This document shows, piece after piece, positions 51,637 through 62,097 of a DNA stretch of 64,000 bases (positions are counted from its first letter, which is position 1; the number at the start of each line of letters is the position of its first letter). The notes beneath the pieces are model-generated. The model ran no database searches. It saw only the letters and a list, made by a program, of their open reading frames with translations, and was not told the DNA's origin. The position numbers were made by a program, and so were the translations under genes. Source of the stretch: Aminobacterium mobile DSM 12262. GTDB taxonomy: Bacteria; Synergistota; Synergistia; Synergistales; Aminobacteriaceae. Location: the NCBI RefSeq assembly GCF_000526395.1, contig NZ_JAFZ01000001.1:1178001-1242000 (forward strand), in the 5' to 3' direction.

Positions 51637-51645
51637 TGCTATACT
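51637..51645 (+). promoter_or_regulatory. Extended -10 promoter of tig
   Basis: TGcTATACT (hexamer 51640-51645), about 33 bases before the ATG's ribosome site; no good -35. Confidence 0.5.
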
Positions 51646-51684
51646 ACGGAATGCTGTCCGTAAGTTGAAAGGGGTTGCTAGAAT

Positions 51685-53037
51685 ATGAGGTCCGAATTAT
51701 TATCTCAAGAAAAAAATTTTGTCACCATAAAGGCAGAATTCGACGCGAAGGAGTTCCAGGAAAGCGTCAATAAAGCTGTTAGGGAACTTTCCCAGAAAAT
51801 GAACGTCCCTGGATTCCGAAGGGGAAGAGTTCCTCGTAACATTCTTGAAATGAGATTGGGGAAAGAGGGAATTTATGCAGAAGCTTTGGAGTCTTTGGTT
51901 CCTGAAGCTATTGACCAGATTGTGCAAGACTACGATTTGGATCTTATTGCAGAGCCGGAACTCAACGTCGATAAGATAGAAGAGGGCAGCAATGTTTCCA
52001 TTACTTTAAAATTTGAAGTTACTCCTGAAGTGGAATTGCCCAATCTTGAGGAGATAGAGATAGAGAAGTTGAAAGTAAACGTTACCGATGCAATGGTGGA
52101 AGAGTCTATAGAGACTATGCGAAAGCAAAATGCAGAGCTCGAAACTGTTCAGCGACCTGCTCAGCAAAGTGACGTAGTGACTATTGGATATGTTACGAGC
52201 GTTCTTGATGCTGAAGGCAATGTAGAAAAAAGCCACGAAGAGGCTGACGCTAACGTAGACTTAGAATTAAACGAACTGCGAATAGAGATTAAAGACGCTT
52301 TGATTGGTTGCGAAACGGGAGAAAAAGTCTCTGCTACTGTAAAAGTAGAAGAGGACTATTCCGACAAAAGCATAGCCGGAAAAGAAGTTCGCTATGACAT
52401 GGCAATCAAAGAAATAAAAGAGAAAAAAGAGCCGGAACTTAACGAAGCTTTTTTTGAAAAGATGCTCGGGGAACCTGTGGCAGATGAGGCCGCTTTCCAC
52501 AGAGAAGTTCGAAAACATCTAGAGAATCGGATGATGCAGGAAAGCGATACTATGGCAGAAAATATGGCTATAGCAAAAGTTTCGGAAACAGCTCAGGTGG
52601 AGTTACCTGAAACGCTCATCCGTCGCCAGATGGAAGGTACGAAAAAGAAGGATGCAGAAGAAACTCAGAAGCGATTTCAGAAAAGTATGAGTGATGTATT
52701 ACAAGCATCTGGAATGAGCCCAGAAGAATATGAAGAGAAGATTCGAAAACAGGCGGAAGTAGTTGTTCTTCAATATCTTGTTCTTGATGCTTTAGCAAGA
52801 GATTTTGATATTTCTGTGGAGAAGTCGGATTTTGAAGAAGAACTGGCTCCCTTAGCAACTGCATATAAGCTTAGTACGGATAATTTACTCCGCGCTGTTT
52901 TTAAAGACCAAAATAGAATCATGGAGATGGGCAACAGGATTCGATATAGGAAAACAGTAAAAGAGCTGTTAAACCGAGTTATAGTAAGGGATGTGGAAAA
53001 GCTTTCTCCTACTGAAGAGGAAGGACAGGCTGAATAA
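51685..53037 (+). CDS. tig: Trigger factor
   Basis: Ribosome-bound chaperone and prolyl isomerase. The 450-residue protein has the N-terminal ribosome-binding domain with the signature NVPGFRRGRVPRNIL (consensus GFRxGxxP), a central FKBP-like domain and the helical C-terminal chaperone domain. The FKBP part lacks some aromatic residues of active isomerases, so that activity is uncertain. ATG at 51685 behind gaaagggg. It heads the classical tig-clpP-clpX-lon cluster. Confidence 0.95.
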   Translation: MRSELLSQEKNFVTIKAEFDAKEFQESVNKAVRELSQKMNVPGFRRGRVPRNILEMRLGKEGIYAEALESLVPEAIDQIVQDYDLDLIAEPELNVDKIEEGSNVSITLKFEVTPEVELPNLEEIEIEKLKVNVTDAMVEESIETMRKQNAELETVQRPAQQSDVVTIGYVTSVLDAEGNVEKSHEEADANVDLELNELRIEIKDALIGCETGEKVSATVKVEEDYSDKSIAGKEVRYDMAIKEIKEKKEPELNEAFFEKMLGEPVADEAAFHREVRKHLENRMMQESDTMAENMAIAKVSETAQVELPETLIRRQMEGTKKKDAEETQKRFQKSMSDVLQASGMSPEEYEEKIRKQAEVVVLQYLVLDALARDFDISVEKSDFEEELAPLATAYKLSTDNLLRAVFKDQNRIMEMGNRIRYRKTVKELLNRVIVRDVEKLSPTEEEGQAE

Positions 53038-53095
53038 TCATAAAAAACACGCACCGAGGTGAGCGTTTGGAATAAATAGAGTAGGTGGTGAAGAT

Positions 53096-53677
53096 ATGCT
53101 CATACCAATGGTGATTGAACAAACCGGACGAGGCGAAAGAGCTTATGACATATATAGTCGCCTCTTAAAAGACAGAATCATTTTTTTAGGTGATGCTGTC
53201 GATGATAATATAGCCAATACAGTTGTAGCACAGCTATTGTTTCTAGAAAGTGAGGATCCAGATAAAGACATTAATTTATATATAAATAGCCCCGGGGGCG
53301 TGGTCTCAGCAGGGTTGGCAATTTATGATACGATGCAATATATCAAGTGCCCTGTGTCAACCATTTGTATCGGTCAAGCTGCAAGTATGGCAGCGGTTCT
53401 TCTTACTGGCGGAGAGGCAGGGAAGCGAATAGCTCTTCCCAATGCCAGAATCATGATACATCAGCCTCTTGGCGGAACGCAGGGGCAGGCAACAGATATA
53501 GAAATACATGCCAAAGAAATATTGAAGCTGCGTGAGCGTCTCAATGATATACTGATTAAACATACGGGGCAAACTCGAAGAAAAATTAAGGCCGATACTG
53601 AAAGAGACTTTTTTATGTCAGCAGATGAAGCGGTTGCCTACGGGATCATCGATAAAGTTATACAGTCCAGAGTATAA
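53096..53677 (+). CDS. clpP: ATP-dependent Clp protease proteolytic subunit
   Basis: Serine protease ring that works with ClpX. At 193 residues it has normal length and all catalytic residues: the serine in [11 protein letters not shown], the histidine in [10 protein letters not shown] and the aspartate in [15 protein letters not shown]. No propeptide. It follows tig by 58 bases and precedes clpX after a terminator hairpin. Confidence 0.96.
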   Translation: MLIPMVIEQTGRGERAYDIYSRLLKDRIIFLGDAVDDNIANTVVAQLLFLESEDPDKDINLYINSPGGVVSAGLAIYDTMQYIKCPVSTICIGQAASMAAVLLTGGEAGKRIALPNARIMIHQPLGGTQGQATDIEIHAKEILKLRERLNDILIKHTGQTRRKIKADTERDFFMSADEAVAYGIIDKVIQSRV

Positions 53678-53711
53678 GCCTTTCCCGTAATAGCGGCCTA
53701 TAGATTTTAGA

Positions 53712-53746
53712 AAGGGAGCCCTCATGCGGTGCTCCCTTGTTTCTGT
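53712..53746 (+). terminator. Hairpin between clpP and clpX
   Basis: AAGGGAGC (53712-53719) pairs with GCTCCCTT (53731-53738), 11-base loop, followed by GTTTCTGTTT. Partial terminator or mRNA stabiliser that would raise clpP over clpX. Confidence 0.6.
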
Positions 53747-53778
53747 TTGATGCCCCCAGCTTTAAGGAGGTTAGAAGA

Positions 53779-55065
53779 ATGGTTACTTTTGACAATAAAG
53801 GGAAAGACGGCAACAAAGATGTTTTACGATGTTCCTTTTGTGGAAAAGGACAAGAGGAAGTACGTAAACTCATAGCTGGACCTGGAGTTTATATATGTGA
53901 CGAGTGCATCCATCTGTGCAACCTGATCCTCAACGAAGAGACAAATGAGGGAGTTGTAAAAGAGAGTCCAGAATTTACTCTTTCTCTAAAAGAAATACCC
54001 AAACCAGTTGAGGTAAAAACTTTTTTAGATCAATACGTTATTGGTCAAGAAGATGCAAAAAAAACGCTTTCTGTGGCTGTTTACAATCATTTCAAGCGAA
54101 TTAGCGCTCCGCGAGATGAAAATGATGTGGAACTACAAAAAAGCAATGTCCTTCTTCTTGGCCCTACAGGATCTGGCAAAACTCTTTTAGCTCAGAGCCT
54201 TGCCAGAAAGTTGAATGTTCCTTTTGCTATGGCAGATGCCACAACTTTAACCGAGGCTGGATATGTGGGGGAGGATGTAGAGAATATTCTCGTCAGACTC
54301 CTGCAAGCTGCTGATTATGACGTTGCTGCTGCAGAAAAAGGCATTATTTATATTGATGAAATTGATAAAATAACTCGTAAATCTGAATCGCCATCTATTA
54401 CCAGAGATGTTTCTGGCGAAGGGGTTCAGCAAGCCCTGCTTAAGATTCTTGAAGGAACTCTTTCTAATGTGCCGCCAAAAGGTGGACGCAAGCATCCCTA
54501 TCAAGACTTTATTCAAATCGATACCACTAATATCCTCTTTATTTGCGGAGGAGCTTTTGATGGGGTAGAAGATATTATTGGGCGAAGAGTTAACAAAAAA
54601 ATGATCGGGTTCGGAGGAGAAGTTCTTAGCGCTCAAGATCGACGTAAATATGAGCTTATGAAACAAGTTCAACCAGAAGACCTCATGTCTTTCGGTTTTA
54701 TTCCAGAGTTGATTGGCCGACTCCCCGTTATAGTACCGTTGGAAGAATTAGACGAGGAAGCATTGGCACGTATTCTTGTAGAGCCGAAAAATGCATTGGT
54801 ACGACAGTATCAAAAAACTTTCGAAATAGAGGGCGTGAATTTAGCTTTTGAAGATGACGCTATTAAAGCGATAGCAACTCTGGCGCGTAAAAAAAATACA
54901 GGTGCTCGAGGGCTGCGATCGATTATGGAATCTATCATGCTTGATCTCATGTACGAAATTCCTTCCCGATCGGAAGAAGTAGAAAAAATAATCATAACGA
55001 AAGATGCCGTGGAAAAAGGCATATCTCCTATTATCAAACTAAAAGGGAAAGAGGAGGTAGCCTAA
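53779..55065 (+). CDS. clpX: ATP-dependent Clp protease ATP-binding subunit ClpX
   Basis: Unfoldase of 428 residues. The N-terminal zinc-binding domain has four cysteines ([11 protein letters not shown] and [10 protein letters not shown]), followed by Walker A GPTGSGKT, Walker [11 protein letters not shown] and the [14 protein letters not shown] region. The IGF loop that docks on ClpP appears as [11 protein letters not shown] at 53779 follows aaggagg with good spacing; the open frame to 53737 crosses the hairpin and is rejected. lon follows after three bases. Confidence 0.95.
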   Translation: MVTFDNKGKDGNKDVLRCSFCGKGQEEVRKLIAGPGVYICDECIHLCNLILNEETNEGVVKESPEFTLSLKEIPKPVEVKTFLDQYVIGQEDAKKTLSVAVYNHFKRISAPRDENDVELQKSNVLLLGPTGSGKTLLAQSLARKLNVPFAMADATTLTEAGYVGEDVENILVRLLQAADYDVAAAEKGIIYIDEIDKITRKSESPSITRDVSGEGVQQALLKILEGTLSNVPPKGGRKHPYQDFIQIDTTNILFICGGAFDGVEDIIGRRVNKKMIGFGGEVLSAQDRRKYELMKQVQPEDLMSFGFIPELIGRLPVIVPLEELDEEALARILVEPKNALVRQYQKTFEIEGVNLAFEDDAIKAIATLARKKNTGARGLRSIMESIMLDLMYEIPSRSEEVEKIIITKDAVEKGISPIIKLKGKEEVA

Positions 55066-55068
55066 TCA

Positions 55069-57408
55069 ATGTCTATCGTTTCACAAAAGGCGGAACGATA
55101 TTATGTTCTACCTGTACGAGACATAGTAATATTTCCAGGCGTCATAGTGCCTCTTTATGTTGGTAGGGAACGCTCTCTCAAAACAGTTGAAAAAGCGAAA
55201 CTAGAGGAAAAACCTCTTTTTATCGTAACTCAAAAGGATTTAAGCATAGAAGATCCCGATTTTCAGGATTTATATACGTCAGGAACTGCCTGCCGTATTC
55301 TTCAAATGATCCGCATCCCGGACGGGAGTGTCAAGGTTCTTGTAGAGGGTCAACAAAGAGGGCATCTTTGCGAATATATTAAAGGTGCTGAAAGCACTGA
55401 AGGAGAGGTAGAAGCTGTCCTTTGGGAAAAGAATCAAACAGAAAATTATGAGGCTCTCAAAAGAAGCATTTATGAACTGTTCGAGCGGTATGTTTCTCTT
55501 CATACCAAGATACCCAAGGAAATTGTAATTGCTGTAATGAACATAGAAAACCCTTGCGAACTTGCAGATATAGTTGCATCTCATCTTCGAATAAAAACAG
55601 AGGAGAAACAAGCGCTTCTAGAAATAACTGAGCCAGAACGATATATGAAACAACTCATAAAGACGCTTATGGAAGAAATTGACCTGCTCGAATTGGAACA
55701 ATCTATACAGGAACAAGTTCGGCAGAAAATGGAGCAAGGTCATCGCGAGTACTATCTTCGAGAGCAGCTCAAGATTATACAGGGGGAATTAGGGGATGAA
55801 GACCCTTTCTCCGATTCCCAGGGATACATAAAAAAAATAGAAGAGACACCTATGCCTGAAGATGTTCGAAAAAAAGCACTTGGAGAAGCAAATCGCCTCT
55901 CTAAAATGCCATCTATATCCTCAGAGGCAAGTGTATTAGTCACATATCTAGATTGGATTCTAGCTTTGCCGTGGGAAAAGAACACCGAAGAAAACCTTGA
56001 CCTGAAAAGAGCAATGAAATTTTTAGATGAGGACCACTACGGACTCTCAAAGGTAAAAGAACGCATTCTTGAGTTTTTAGCCGTACGTCTTTTAGCAGGA
56101 AAACAGGCGAAAGGGCAAGTCCTTTGTTTCGTAGGCCCTCCTGGAGTGGGGAAAACATCTCTCGCCCAATCTATAGCAAGGGCTCTAGGACGACGTTTTG
56201 TAAACTTCTCTTTAGGGGGAGTAAGGGACGAAGCAGAGATACGAGGACACAGGCGTACATATGTAGGGGCTCGACCAGGGCGTATCATACAAAAGATTCG
56301 CCAAGCAGGAACCAAAAATCCTGTTATGCTTATGGATGAAATTGATAAAATTGGCCAAGATTTTCGAGGGGATCCTGCTGCAGCTCTTCTGGAAGTTCTT
56401 GATCCCTCACAAAATCAAGAATTTACCGATCACTATATTGAGGCTGCCTTTGATTTAAGCGATGTTATTTTTATTACAACTGCCAATGTAACCCATACAA
56501 TTCCAGCACCACTTCTTGATCGAATGGAAGTGATTCGTTTACCTGGCTACGTTGCAGAAGAAAAAATCCACATCGCTAAAAAACATCTTCTGCCTCAACT
56601 TTTGATAGAACATGGTTTATCGACGGAGAATTTACAACTAACGCCTAAAGCATTGGAAAAAGTAATTACAGATTATACTCGTGAAGCTGGCGTGCGTAAT
56701 CTGAAGAGGAACCTGGCTACCATATGCAGGAAAGTTTCTCGTCATATAGTTGAAGAAGGAATGAGAGAAAAAATAGTAGAAGAAAAAGTAAAGGTAGGAG
56801 TTAATGACTTAAAGAATTATCTTGGAGCTCCTCATCTTTACGATGTTCATCTGCCTCGAACTAAACAAACTGGCACAGTCGTAGGGTTAGCCTGGACAGA
56901 AAGCGGGGGAGATGTTCTTGTTATAGAAGCCGTTTCTATGCGAGGAAAAGGGGACATTATACTTACAGGTAACTTGGGTAATATAATGCAAGAATCAGCA
57001 CAAACAGCTCTTGGCTATCTTAGAGCTCACGCTGAAGTTTTGGGAATCGACCATATCAACTGGAAAAACATAGATATTCACTTACACGTACCGGAAGGCG
57101 CTATTCCCAAAGATGGTCCTTCAGCAGGGATTACAATGGCAGTAACCATGCTTTCCGCATTAAGCAACAGGAAAGTACTGCCCGGGGTAGCTATGACAGG
57201 AGAAATAACTTTACAGGGAAGAGTCCTCCCTGTAGGGGGGATACGGGAAAAAGTCCTTGCGGCAAAGAGACAAAAAGTAAAAAAGATCATTTTGCCCAGC
57301 GCCAATAAAATAGATGTAGAAGAAATGGAAGATTGGATGACACAAGGGCTTGAATTCCATTTTGTGGATACCATTCCTGACGTTTTTAAGTTTTCAATGG
57401 AGGACTAA
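55069..57408 (+). CDS. lon: ATP-dependent protease Lon
   Basis: A 779-residue LonA protease: N-terminal substrate domain (YYVLPVRDIVIFPGVIVPLY), coiled middle, AAA ATPase with Walker A GPPGVGKTS and Walker B PVMLMDEIDKI, and C-terminal protease with the catalytic serine in KDGPSAGITMA and lysine in GIREKVLAAKRQ. ATG at 55069 behind gaggaggt. It degrades misfolded and regulatory proteins, and sits with tig-clpPX in the protein quality-control cluster. Confidence 0.96.
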   Translation: MSIVSQKAERYYVLPVRDIVIFPGVIVPLYVGRERSLKTVEKAKLEEKPLFIVTQKDLSIEDPDFQDLYTSGTACRILQMIRIPDGSVKVLVEGQQRGHLCEYIKGAESTEGEVEAVLWEKNQTENYEALKRSIYELFERYVSLHTKIPKEIVIAVMNIENPCELADIVASHLRIKTEEKQALLEITEPERYMKQLIKTLMEEIDLLELEQSIQEQVRQKMEQGHREYYLREQLKIIQGELGDEDPFSDSQGYIKKIEETPMPEDVRKKALGEANRLSKMPSISSEASVLVTYLDWILALPWEKNTEENLDLKRAMKFLDEDHYGLSKVKERILEFLAVRLLAGKQAKGQVLCFVGPPGVGKTSLAQSIARALGRRFVNFSLGGVRDEAEIRGHRRTYVGARPGRIIQKIRQAGTKNPVMLMDEIDKIGQDFRGDPAAALLEVLDPSQNQEFTDHYIEAAFDLSDVIFITTANVTHTIPAPLLDRMEVIRLPGYVAEEKIHIAKKHLLPQLLIEHGLSTENLQLTPKALEKVITDYTREAGVRNLKRNLATICRKVSRHIVEEGMREKIVEEKVKVGVNDLKNYLGAPHLYDVHLPRTKQTGTVVGLAWTESGGDVLVIEAVSMRGKGDIILTGNLGNIMQESAQTALGYLRAHAEVLGIDHINWKNIDIHLHVPEGAIPKDGPSAGITMAVTMLSALSNRKVLPGVAMTGEITLQGRVLPVGGIREKVLAAKRQKVKKIILPSANKIDVEEMEDWMTQGLEFHFVDTIPDVFKFSMED

Positions 57409-57414
57409 TATTTT

Positions 57415-58008
57415 ATGTCTTATAGTTGGAATGCCAAACTTCTTGCAACAGCTTTTAAACAAGACCAATTCCCAGGGGAATCTCTTTCAGAGATTGCCTT
57501 TGCCGGGCGTTCCAACGTAGGTAAATCTATGTTGCTTAACGCTTTAACAGACAGCAAGCTTGCTCATATAGGAGCTACTCCAGGTAAAACTCGTAGCGTT
57601 AATTTTTATAAGATAACGGCTGCAAAAGATTTTATACTTGTAGATCTTCCTGGTTATGGTTTTGCTGCAAGGAGTCACCAAGAGAGAGGCATATGGGCCC
57701 ATCTTATAGAAGACTACATCCTTCGGCGTCAAACACTTAGATTACTTATTCATCTTGTGGACTTCCGTCACGGATTACTGCCCAAAGACAGAGAATTACA
57801 AGAGTGGACAGCTCAAATAGATGTCCCTGTGCTTGTTGTTTTTACAAAAGCCGACAAAATAGCGAAAGGACGCCGTAAAGGGCTCCTTCATGCCTATATT
57901 AAAGACGGACTAAAATCTATAGAAGTCCCATTTATTGTTTCTGCCCAAGATAAAACGGGAATTGTCGAACTTAGGCAATTCTTGACAAATTACCTTGACG
58001 GAGAGTAA
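57415..58008 (+). CDS. engB: Ribosome biogenesis GTP-binding protein YihA/EngB
   Basis: Small GTPase of 197 residues needed for 50S assembly. G1 GRSNVGKSMLL, G2 region TPGKTRSVNF, G3 DLPGYGFA and G4 TKADK are all present. It begins six bases after lon; lon-engB adjacency is common in many bacteria. Usual family length. Confidence 0.94.
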   Translation: MSYSWNAKLLATAFKQDQFPGESLSEIAFAGRSNVGKSMLLNALTDSKLAHIGATPGKTRSVNFYKITAAKDFILVDLPGYGFAARSHQERGIWAHLIEDYILRRQTLRLLIHLVDFRHGLLPKDRELQEWTAQIDVPVLVVFTKADKIAKGRRKGLLHAYIKDGLKSIEVPFIVSAQDKTGIVELRQFLTNYLDGE

Positions 58009-58063
58009 ATACTGTAAATTCCCAGTGAAGAATTAAGAAATAGATTATGGAGGGGGACTTTCA

Positions 58064-60730
58064 ATGGCTACACGTATTAGAGAAATAGAAAAAAACTACG
58101 ATCCTACACCCATTGAGGATAAATGGTATTCGTGGTGGCTGAAAACAGGGCTTTTCCATGCTGAAGTAGATCCATCAAAGGAAGCATTTTCTATAGTGAT
58201 ACCTCCTCCGAATGTAACAGGCTCTCTTCATATAGGCCATGCTTTCAACAATACTTTTCAAGACATTATTTGTCGATACAAACGGATGGCAGGATATAAC
58301 GTTCTTTGGCTGCCAGGCACAGATCATGCTGGTATAGCAACTCAAAATGTGGTAGAGCGCTCTCTGGCAAAAGAGGGTATCTCTAGGCATGATCTGGGAC
58401 GGGAAGAGTTTGTAAAAAAAGTCTGGGAATGGAAAGAAGAGTATGGTAACCGCATTATTGAGCAGATGAAAAAACTTGGCAACTCCTGTGATTGGGATAG
58501 AGAGCGATTTACTCTCGACGAAGGTCTTTCCAAAGCTGTTCGTACTGTTTTTGTACGACTCTACAAGAAAGGGCTTATTTATAAGGGGCGCTATATTATT
58601 AACTGGTGTCCCCGCTGCCATACTGCTTTATCTGACATAGAAGTGGAACATGAAGACGTAGCAGGTCATCTCTACTATGTGAAGTACCCCTTTGTAGATG
58701 GAGAAGGGGCTCTTATCGTTGCAACAACCCGCCCAGAAACCATTCTTGGCGACGTGGCAATAGCTGTTCATCCTCGAGCTGAGCAGTATAAACATCTTAT
58801 TGGGAAAAAAGTTCGGGTTCCTCTAACAAATAGAGAGATTCCTATTATTGAAGACATTATGGTGGATCCTGAATTTGGGACAGGTTGCGTAAAAATCACC
58901 CCAGCTCATGACCCGAACGACTTTCTTGTGGGACAACGTCACAACCTCGAGCAAATCCAGGTGATAGATGCCGATGGCTTTATGAACGAAAACGCCCTAT
59001 CTTACAAGGGGCTCTCTGTTATGGAAGCTCGGGAACATACGATAGAGGACTTGAAAAAACAAAATCTTATAGAAAAAATTGAAGAAATACAACATTCAGT
59101 AGGGCATTGTTATCGATGCCATACCATGGTTGAGCCGTATCTTTCTGAACAGTGGTTTGTTAAAGCTAAACCACTTGCTGACGCAGGAATAAAAGCGGTA
59201 GAAGAAGGAAAAATAACATGGATCCCTGAGCAGTGGCAAAAAATTTATTATCAGTGGATGGAGAATATTAGAGATTGGTGTATCTCTCGCCAACTATGGT
59301 GGGGACATAGGATTCCTGCCTGGACGTGCGATGACTGCGGGCACATCACAGTTTCTGAAGAAGATCCCACCACATGTGAAAAGTGCGGAAGCTCTCACAT
59401 ACATCAAGATGAAGATGTTCTTGATACGTGGTTTAGTAGTGCTTTATGGCCTTTTTCTACTCTTGGCTGGCCAGATGAAACAAAGGAGCTGAAATATTTT
59501 TACCCTACATCTTTACTCGTTACAGCTTTTGATATTATCTTCTTTTGGGTCGCTCGAATGATCATGATGGGACTTGAGTTCATGGATGAGGAACCCTTCA
59601 AAGAAGTGTACATTCATGCGTTGATTCGAGACGAAGACGGGCAAAAAATGAGCAAGTCAAAAGGGAACGTTATCGATCCTCTTACTATGATCGAGAAATA
59701 CGGGGCCGATTCTCTTCGCATGACATTGGCAGCTCTTACAGTTCAAGGAAGAGATGTTTTGCTCAGTGCTAATAAAATAGAAACGTACAGACTTTTCATG
59801 AATAAACTATGGAACGCCAGTCGTTTCGCTCTGATGAATCTCGAAGAAGACTGTTCAATAAAACCTCTCCCACAAAAAGAGTCCATGAGACTTCATGACC
59901 GCTGGATTCTCTCTCGAACCCAGTATGTCATAAACGAAGTAACAAAACTTCTAGATGGATATTTTATCGGGGAAGCGGCTCGGTTGCTCTATGACTTCAT
60001 TTGGAGGGATCTCTGCGATTGGTACCTGGAAATGTCGAAACCCGCATTGAAAGGCGATGGAGGGGCAAAACGCAGACAAGACACTCAGGCAGTTGTAGAA
60101 TATGTTTTCAGGACAGTGCTCCAGTTGATGCATCCTTTTATACCTTTCCTCACAGAGGAATTATGGCACATCTTTGGATTCAGCGAAGACTCTATTGAGA
60201 GAACTTCGTGGCCTGTCTCTTCTGCCGAGTTGCTTTCAGCAGAAGACGATGGTCTAATGAGCACATTACAGGAGTTCATTAGAATTACTCGTAACTTGAG
60301 AGCCGAAGCTCGAGTAGCCCCTCAACAGAAGATAGATCGAGTCATTTTACAAACAGACGACGAAAAACTAAGAGATATTGTTCACAAAAACATGGATATG
60401 ATCTCACTTCTCGCTAAAGTAAAAGCTGTTGAAATTATAGGAGACAGCGATGAAAAACCTCACGGTTGCTTGGCTTCTGTTGTCGCAAATGGAGAAATTA
60501 GCCTTGAAGTAGGCGGGCTCCTTGATATCGAAGCTGAGATAGAGCGCCTTAAACAAGAGCTTCAAGGTCTCGCGAAAGATATAGAAAAAATGAATAAAAA
60601 ACTCGCAAACGAAAACTTTATCTCAAAAGCACCAGAAGAAGTAGTGGAAAAAGAGCGCATCCGATTAGCTGATAACCAGAACCGCTATCAAAGAATACGT
60701 GACAATATTAGCAGTCTAAAAAGGTCCTGA
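58064..60730 (+). CDS. valS: Valine--tRNA ligase
   Basis: Class I synthetase of 888 residues. HIGH motif in PNVTGSLHIGHAFNN, KMSKS in GQKMSKSKGN, the CP1 editing domain (TTRPETILGDVAIAVHP) and the C-terminal coiled coil (IEAEIERLKQELQGLAKDIE) that contacts the tRNA. ATG behind ggaggggg. folC follows after five bases, a frequent arrangement (valS-folC). Confidence 0.96.
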   Translation: MATRIREIEKNYDPTPIEDKWYSWWLKTGLFHAEVDPSKEAFSIVIPPPNVTGSLHIGHAFNNTFQDIICRYKRMAGYNVLWLPGTDHAGIATQNVVERSLAKEGISRHDLGREEFVKKVWEWKEEYGNRIIEQMKKLGNSCDWDRERFTLDEGLSKAVRTVFVRLYKKGLIYKGRYIINWCPRCHTALSDIEVEHEDVAGHLYYVKYPFVDGEGALIVATTRPETILGDVAIAVHPRAEQYKHLIGKKVRVPLTNREIPIIEDIMVDPEFGTGCVKITPAHDPNDFLVGQRHNLEQIQVIDADGFMNENALSYKGLSVMEAREHTIEDLKKQNLIEKIEEIQHSVGHCYRCHTMVEPYLSEQWFVKAKPLADAGIKAVEEGKITWIPEQWQKIYYQWMENIRDWCISRQLWWGHRIPAWTCDDCGHITVSEEDPTTCEKCGSSHIHQDEDVLDTWFSSALWPFSTLGWPDETKELKYFYPTSLLVTAFDIIFFWVARMIMMGLEFMDEEPFKEVYIHALIRDEDGQKMSKSKGNVIDPLTMIEKYGADSLRMTLAALTVQGRDVLLSANKIETYRLFMNKLWNASRFALMNLEEDCSIKPLPQKESMRLHDRWILSRTQYVINEVTKLLDGYFIGEAARLLYDFIWRDLCDWYLEMSKPALKGDGGAKRRQDTQAVVEYVFRTVLQLMHPFIPFLTEELWHIFGFSEDSIERTSWPVSSAELLSAEDDGLMSTLQEFIRITRNLRAEARVAPQQKIDRVILQTDDEKLRDIVHKNMDMISLLAKVKAVEIIGDSDEKPHGCLASVVANGEISLEVGGLLDIEAEIERLKQELQGLAKDIEKMNKKLANENFISKAPEEVVEKERIRLADNQNRYQRIRDNISSLKRS

Positions 60731-60735
60731 GGATA

Positions 60736-62097
60736 ATGAACAACTATTATAAGTACGAAAATATAGAAAAAGAATTGGCTCTTTATGCAAGCCCGGGTAT
60801 TCACCCGGGCTTGGAGCGTATATCACGTTTGCTTGCTCTGTTAGGCCATCCAGAAAATAGTTTCCCCGCTATACACGTGGTAGGGACTAACGGGAAAGGG
60901 TCTACTTCCGCGTACATGGAGTCGGTCCTTCGCCATGCTGAGCTTAAAACGGCCATGTACACAAGTCCACATCTCATTCATATGGGAGAGCGCCTCTTAA
61001 TAAACGGGAGTATGCTTACATCGGAAGAATGGCAGAGTGGCGCTGAAAAGGTTATAAATACTATTTGCAATGACAAAGTCTTATCACAAGATCCTCCCAC
61101 GTACTTCGAAGTCTTTACTGCTGTCGCCTTTGTCCTCATCGCAGAGGCTCATGTAGATATCGCTGTTATAGAAGCGGGAATGGGAGGACGATTAGATGCT
61201 ACCAATACGTTAGGGAAAGTCCTCCTTACAGCAATTACCTCTATTTCCATGGATCACATGGATTTTCTAGGGACAACGTTAGAAGCCATAGCCATGGAGA
61301 AATTCGCCGTTATACGTGAACAAACCCCGGCGATATTTACAGGAGAACCTTCCTCTCTCATATCTCTTTTTGAAAAAGAAGCAGATAAAAAACATTCTAA
61401 GGGAGTAGTTGTCTCTAAATCTTATGAGTGGCAACAGGAAGAATCTTCTTTAAAAGGCTCCACCTTTTCTCTAAAAAACAAAGAGAATGAAGGGAAATGT
61501 TATCCTCATATCCATACCCCTCTCATTGGCTTATATCAGATACAAAATGCATCTTTGGCCATAGCAAGTCTCTCTATTTTACGCTCTGTCTTCCCTCAAA
61601 TTTCGGAACAAGCACTTTACGACGGACTTACTCACACACAATGGGCAGGTCGAATGGAGCTAGTCCCGTATGATCCTCCCTTATTGCTTGACGGAGCACA
61701 TAACGATGATGGTATCGCCCGGCTTGTAGAAAGTCTTTCTTTTCTCGGTATCTATAGACCCGAAAAAAAACTAACCATTGTTTATGGTTCCATGAAAGAT
61801 AAAGAGCATAACAAGGCACTCGAAAGATTGAGTCATCTAAGACCTCGATTAATATGCACAGAGGTCCCGGGGATGGAGCGATCTGCTCTAGCTGAATCTC
61901 TTTGCGCTGAAGCTAGTCATTATGAATGGACTTTTACCCCAGAGAGTATTTCTGATCCTATAGAAGCCATAAAAAAAGCTGGAGAAGCGAGCGATATAGT
62001 TGTCTGTTGCGGGAGTCTTTATCTTATAGGCTATGTAAGAACACGTCTTATGGAGAGAGACCATTGTTACCCTTTTTATCATGAGACGCGCCTATAA
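60736..62097 (+). CDS. folC: Folylpolyglutamate synthase / dihydrofolate synthase
   Basis: Mur-ligase-fold enzyme that adds glutamate to folates (and probably to dihydropteroate). The 453-residue protein has the P-loop VVGTNGKGSTSAYM, MGGRLDATNTL for metal and substrate binding, and the C-terminal ligase domain (PLLLDGAHNDDGIARLVE). ATG behind tgagg, five bases after valS. A strong hairpin lies inside its first codons. The end overlaps the next gene by 17 bases. Confidence 0.93.
   Translation: MNNYYKYENIEKELALYASPGIHPGLERISRLLALLGHPENSFPAIHVVGTNGKGSTSAYMESVLRHAELKTAMYTSPHLIHMGERLLINGSMLTSEEWQSGAEKVINTICNDKVLSQDPPTYFEVFTAVAFVLIAEAHVDIAVIEAGMGGRLDATNTLGKVLLTAITSISMDHMDFLGTTLEAIAMEKFAVIREQTPAIFTGEPSSLISLFEKEADKKHSKGVVVSKSYEWQQEESSLKGSTFSLKNKENEGKCYPHIHTPLIGLYQIQNASLAIASLSILRSVFPQISEQALYDGLTHTQWAGRMELVPYDPPLLLDGAHNDDGIARLVESLSFLGIYRPEKKLTIVYGSMKDKEHNKALERLSHLRPRLICTEVPGMERSALAESLCAEASHYEWTFTPESISDPIEAIKKAGEASDIVVCCGSLYLIGYVRTRLMERDHCYPFYHETRL
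60788..60813 (+). other. Hairpin inside the 5' end of folC
   Basis: Perfect 11-bp inverted repeat CAAGCCCGGGT (60788-60798) and ACCCGGGCTTG (60803-60813), loop attc, 52 bases after the ATG; encodes ASPGIHPGLE. GC-rich and stable, no T-run. Could slow early elongation or tune folC against valS. Confidence 0.55.
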
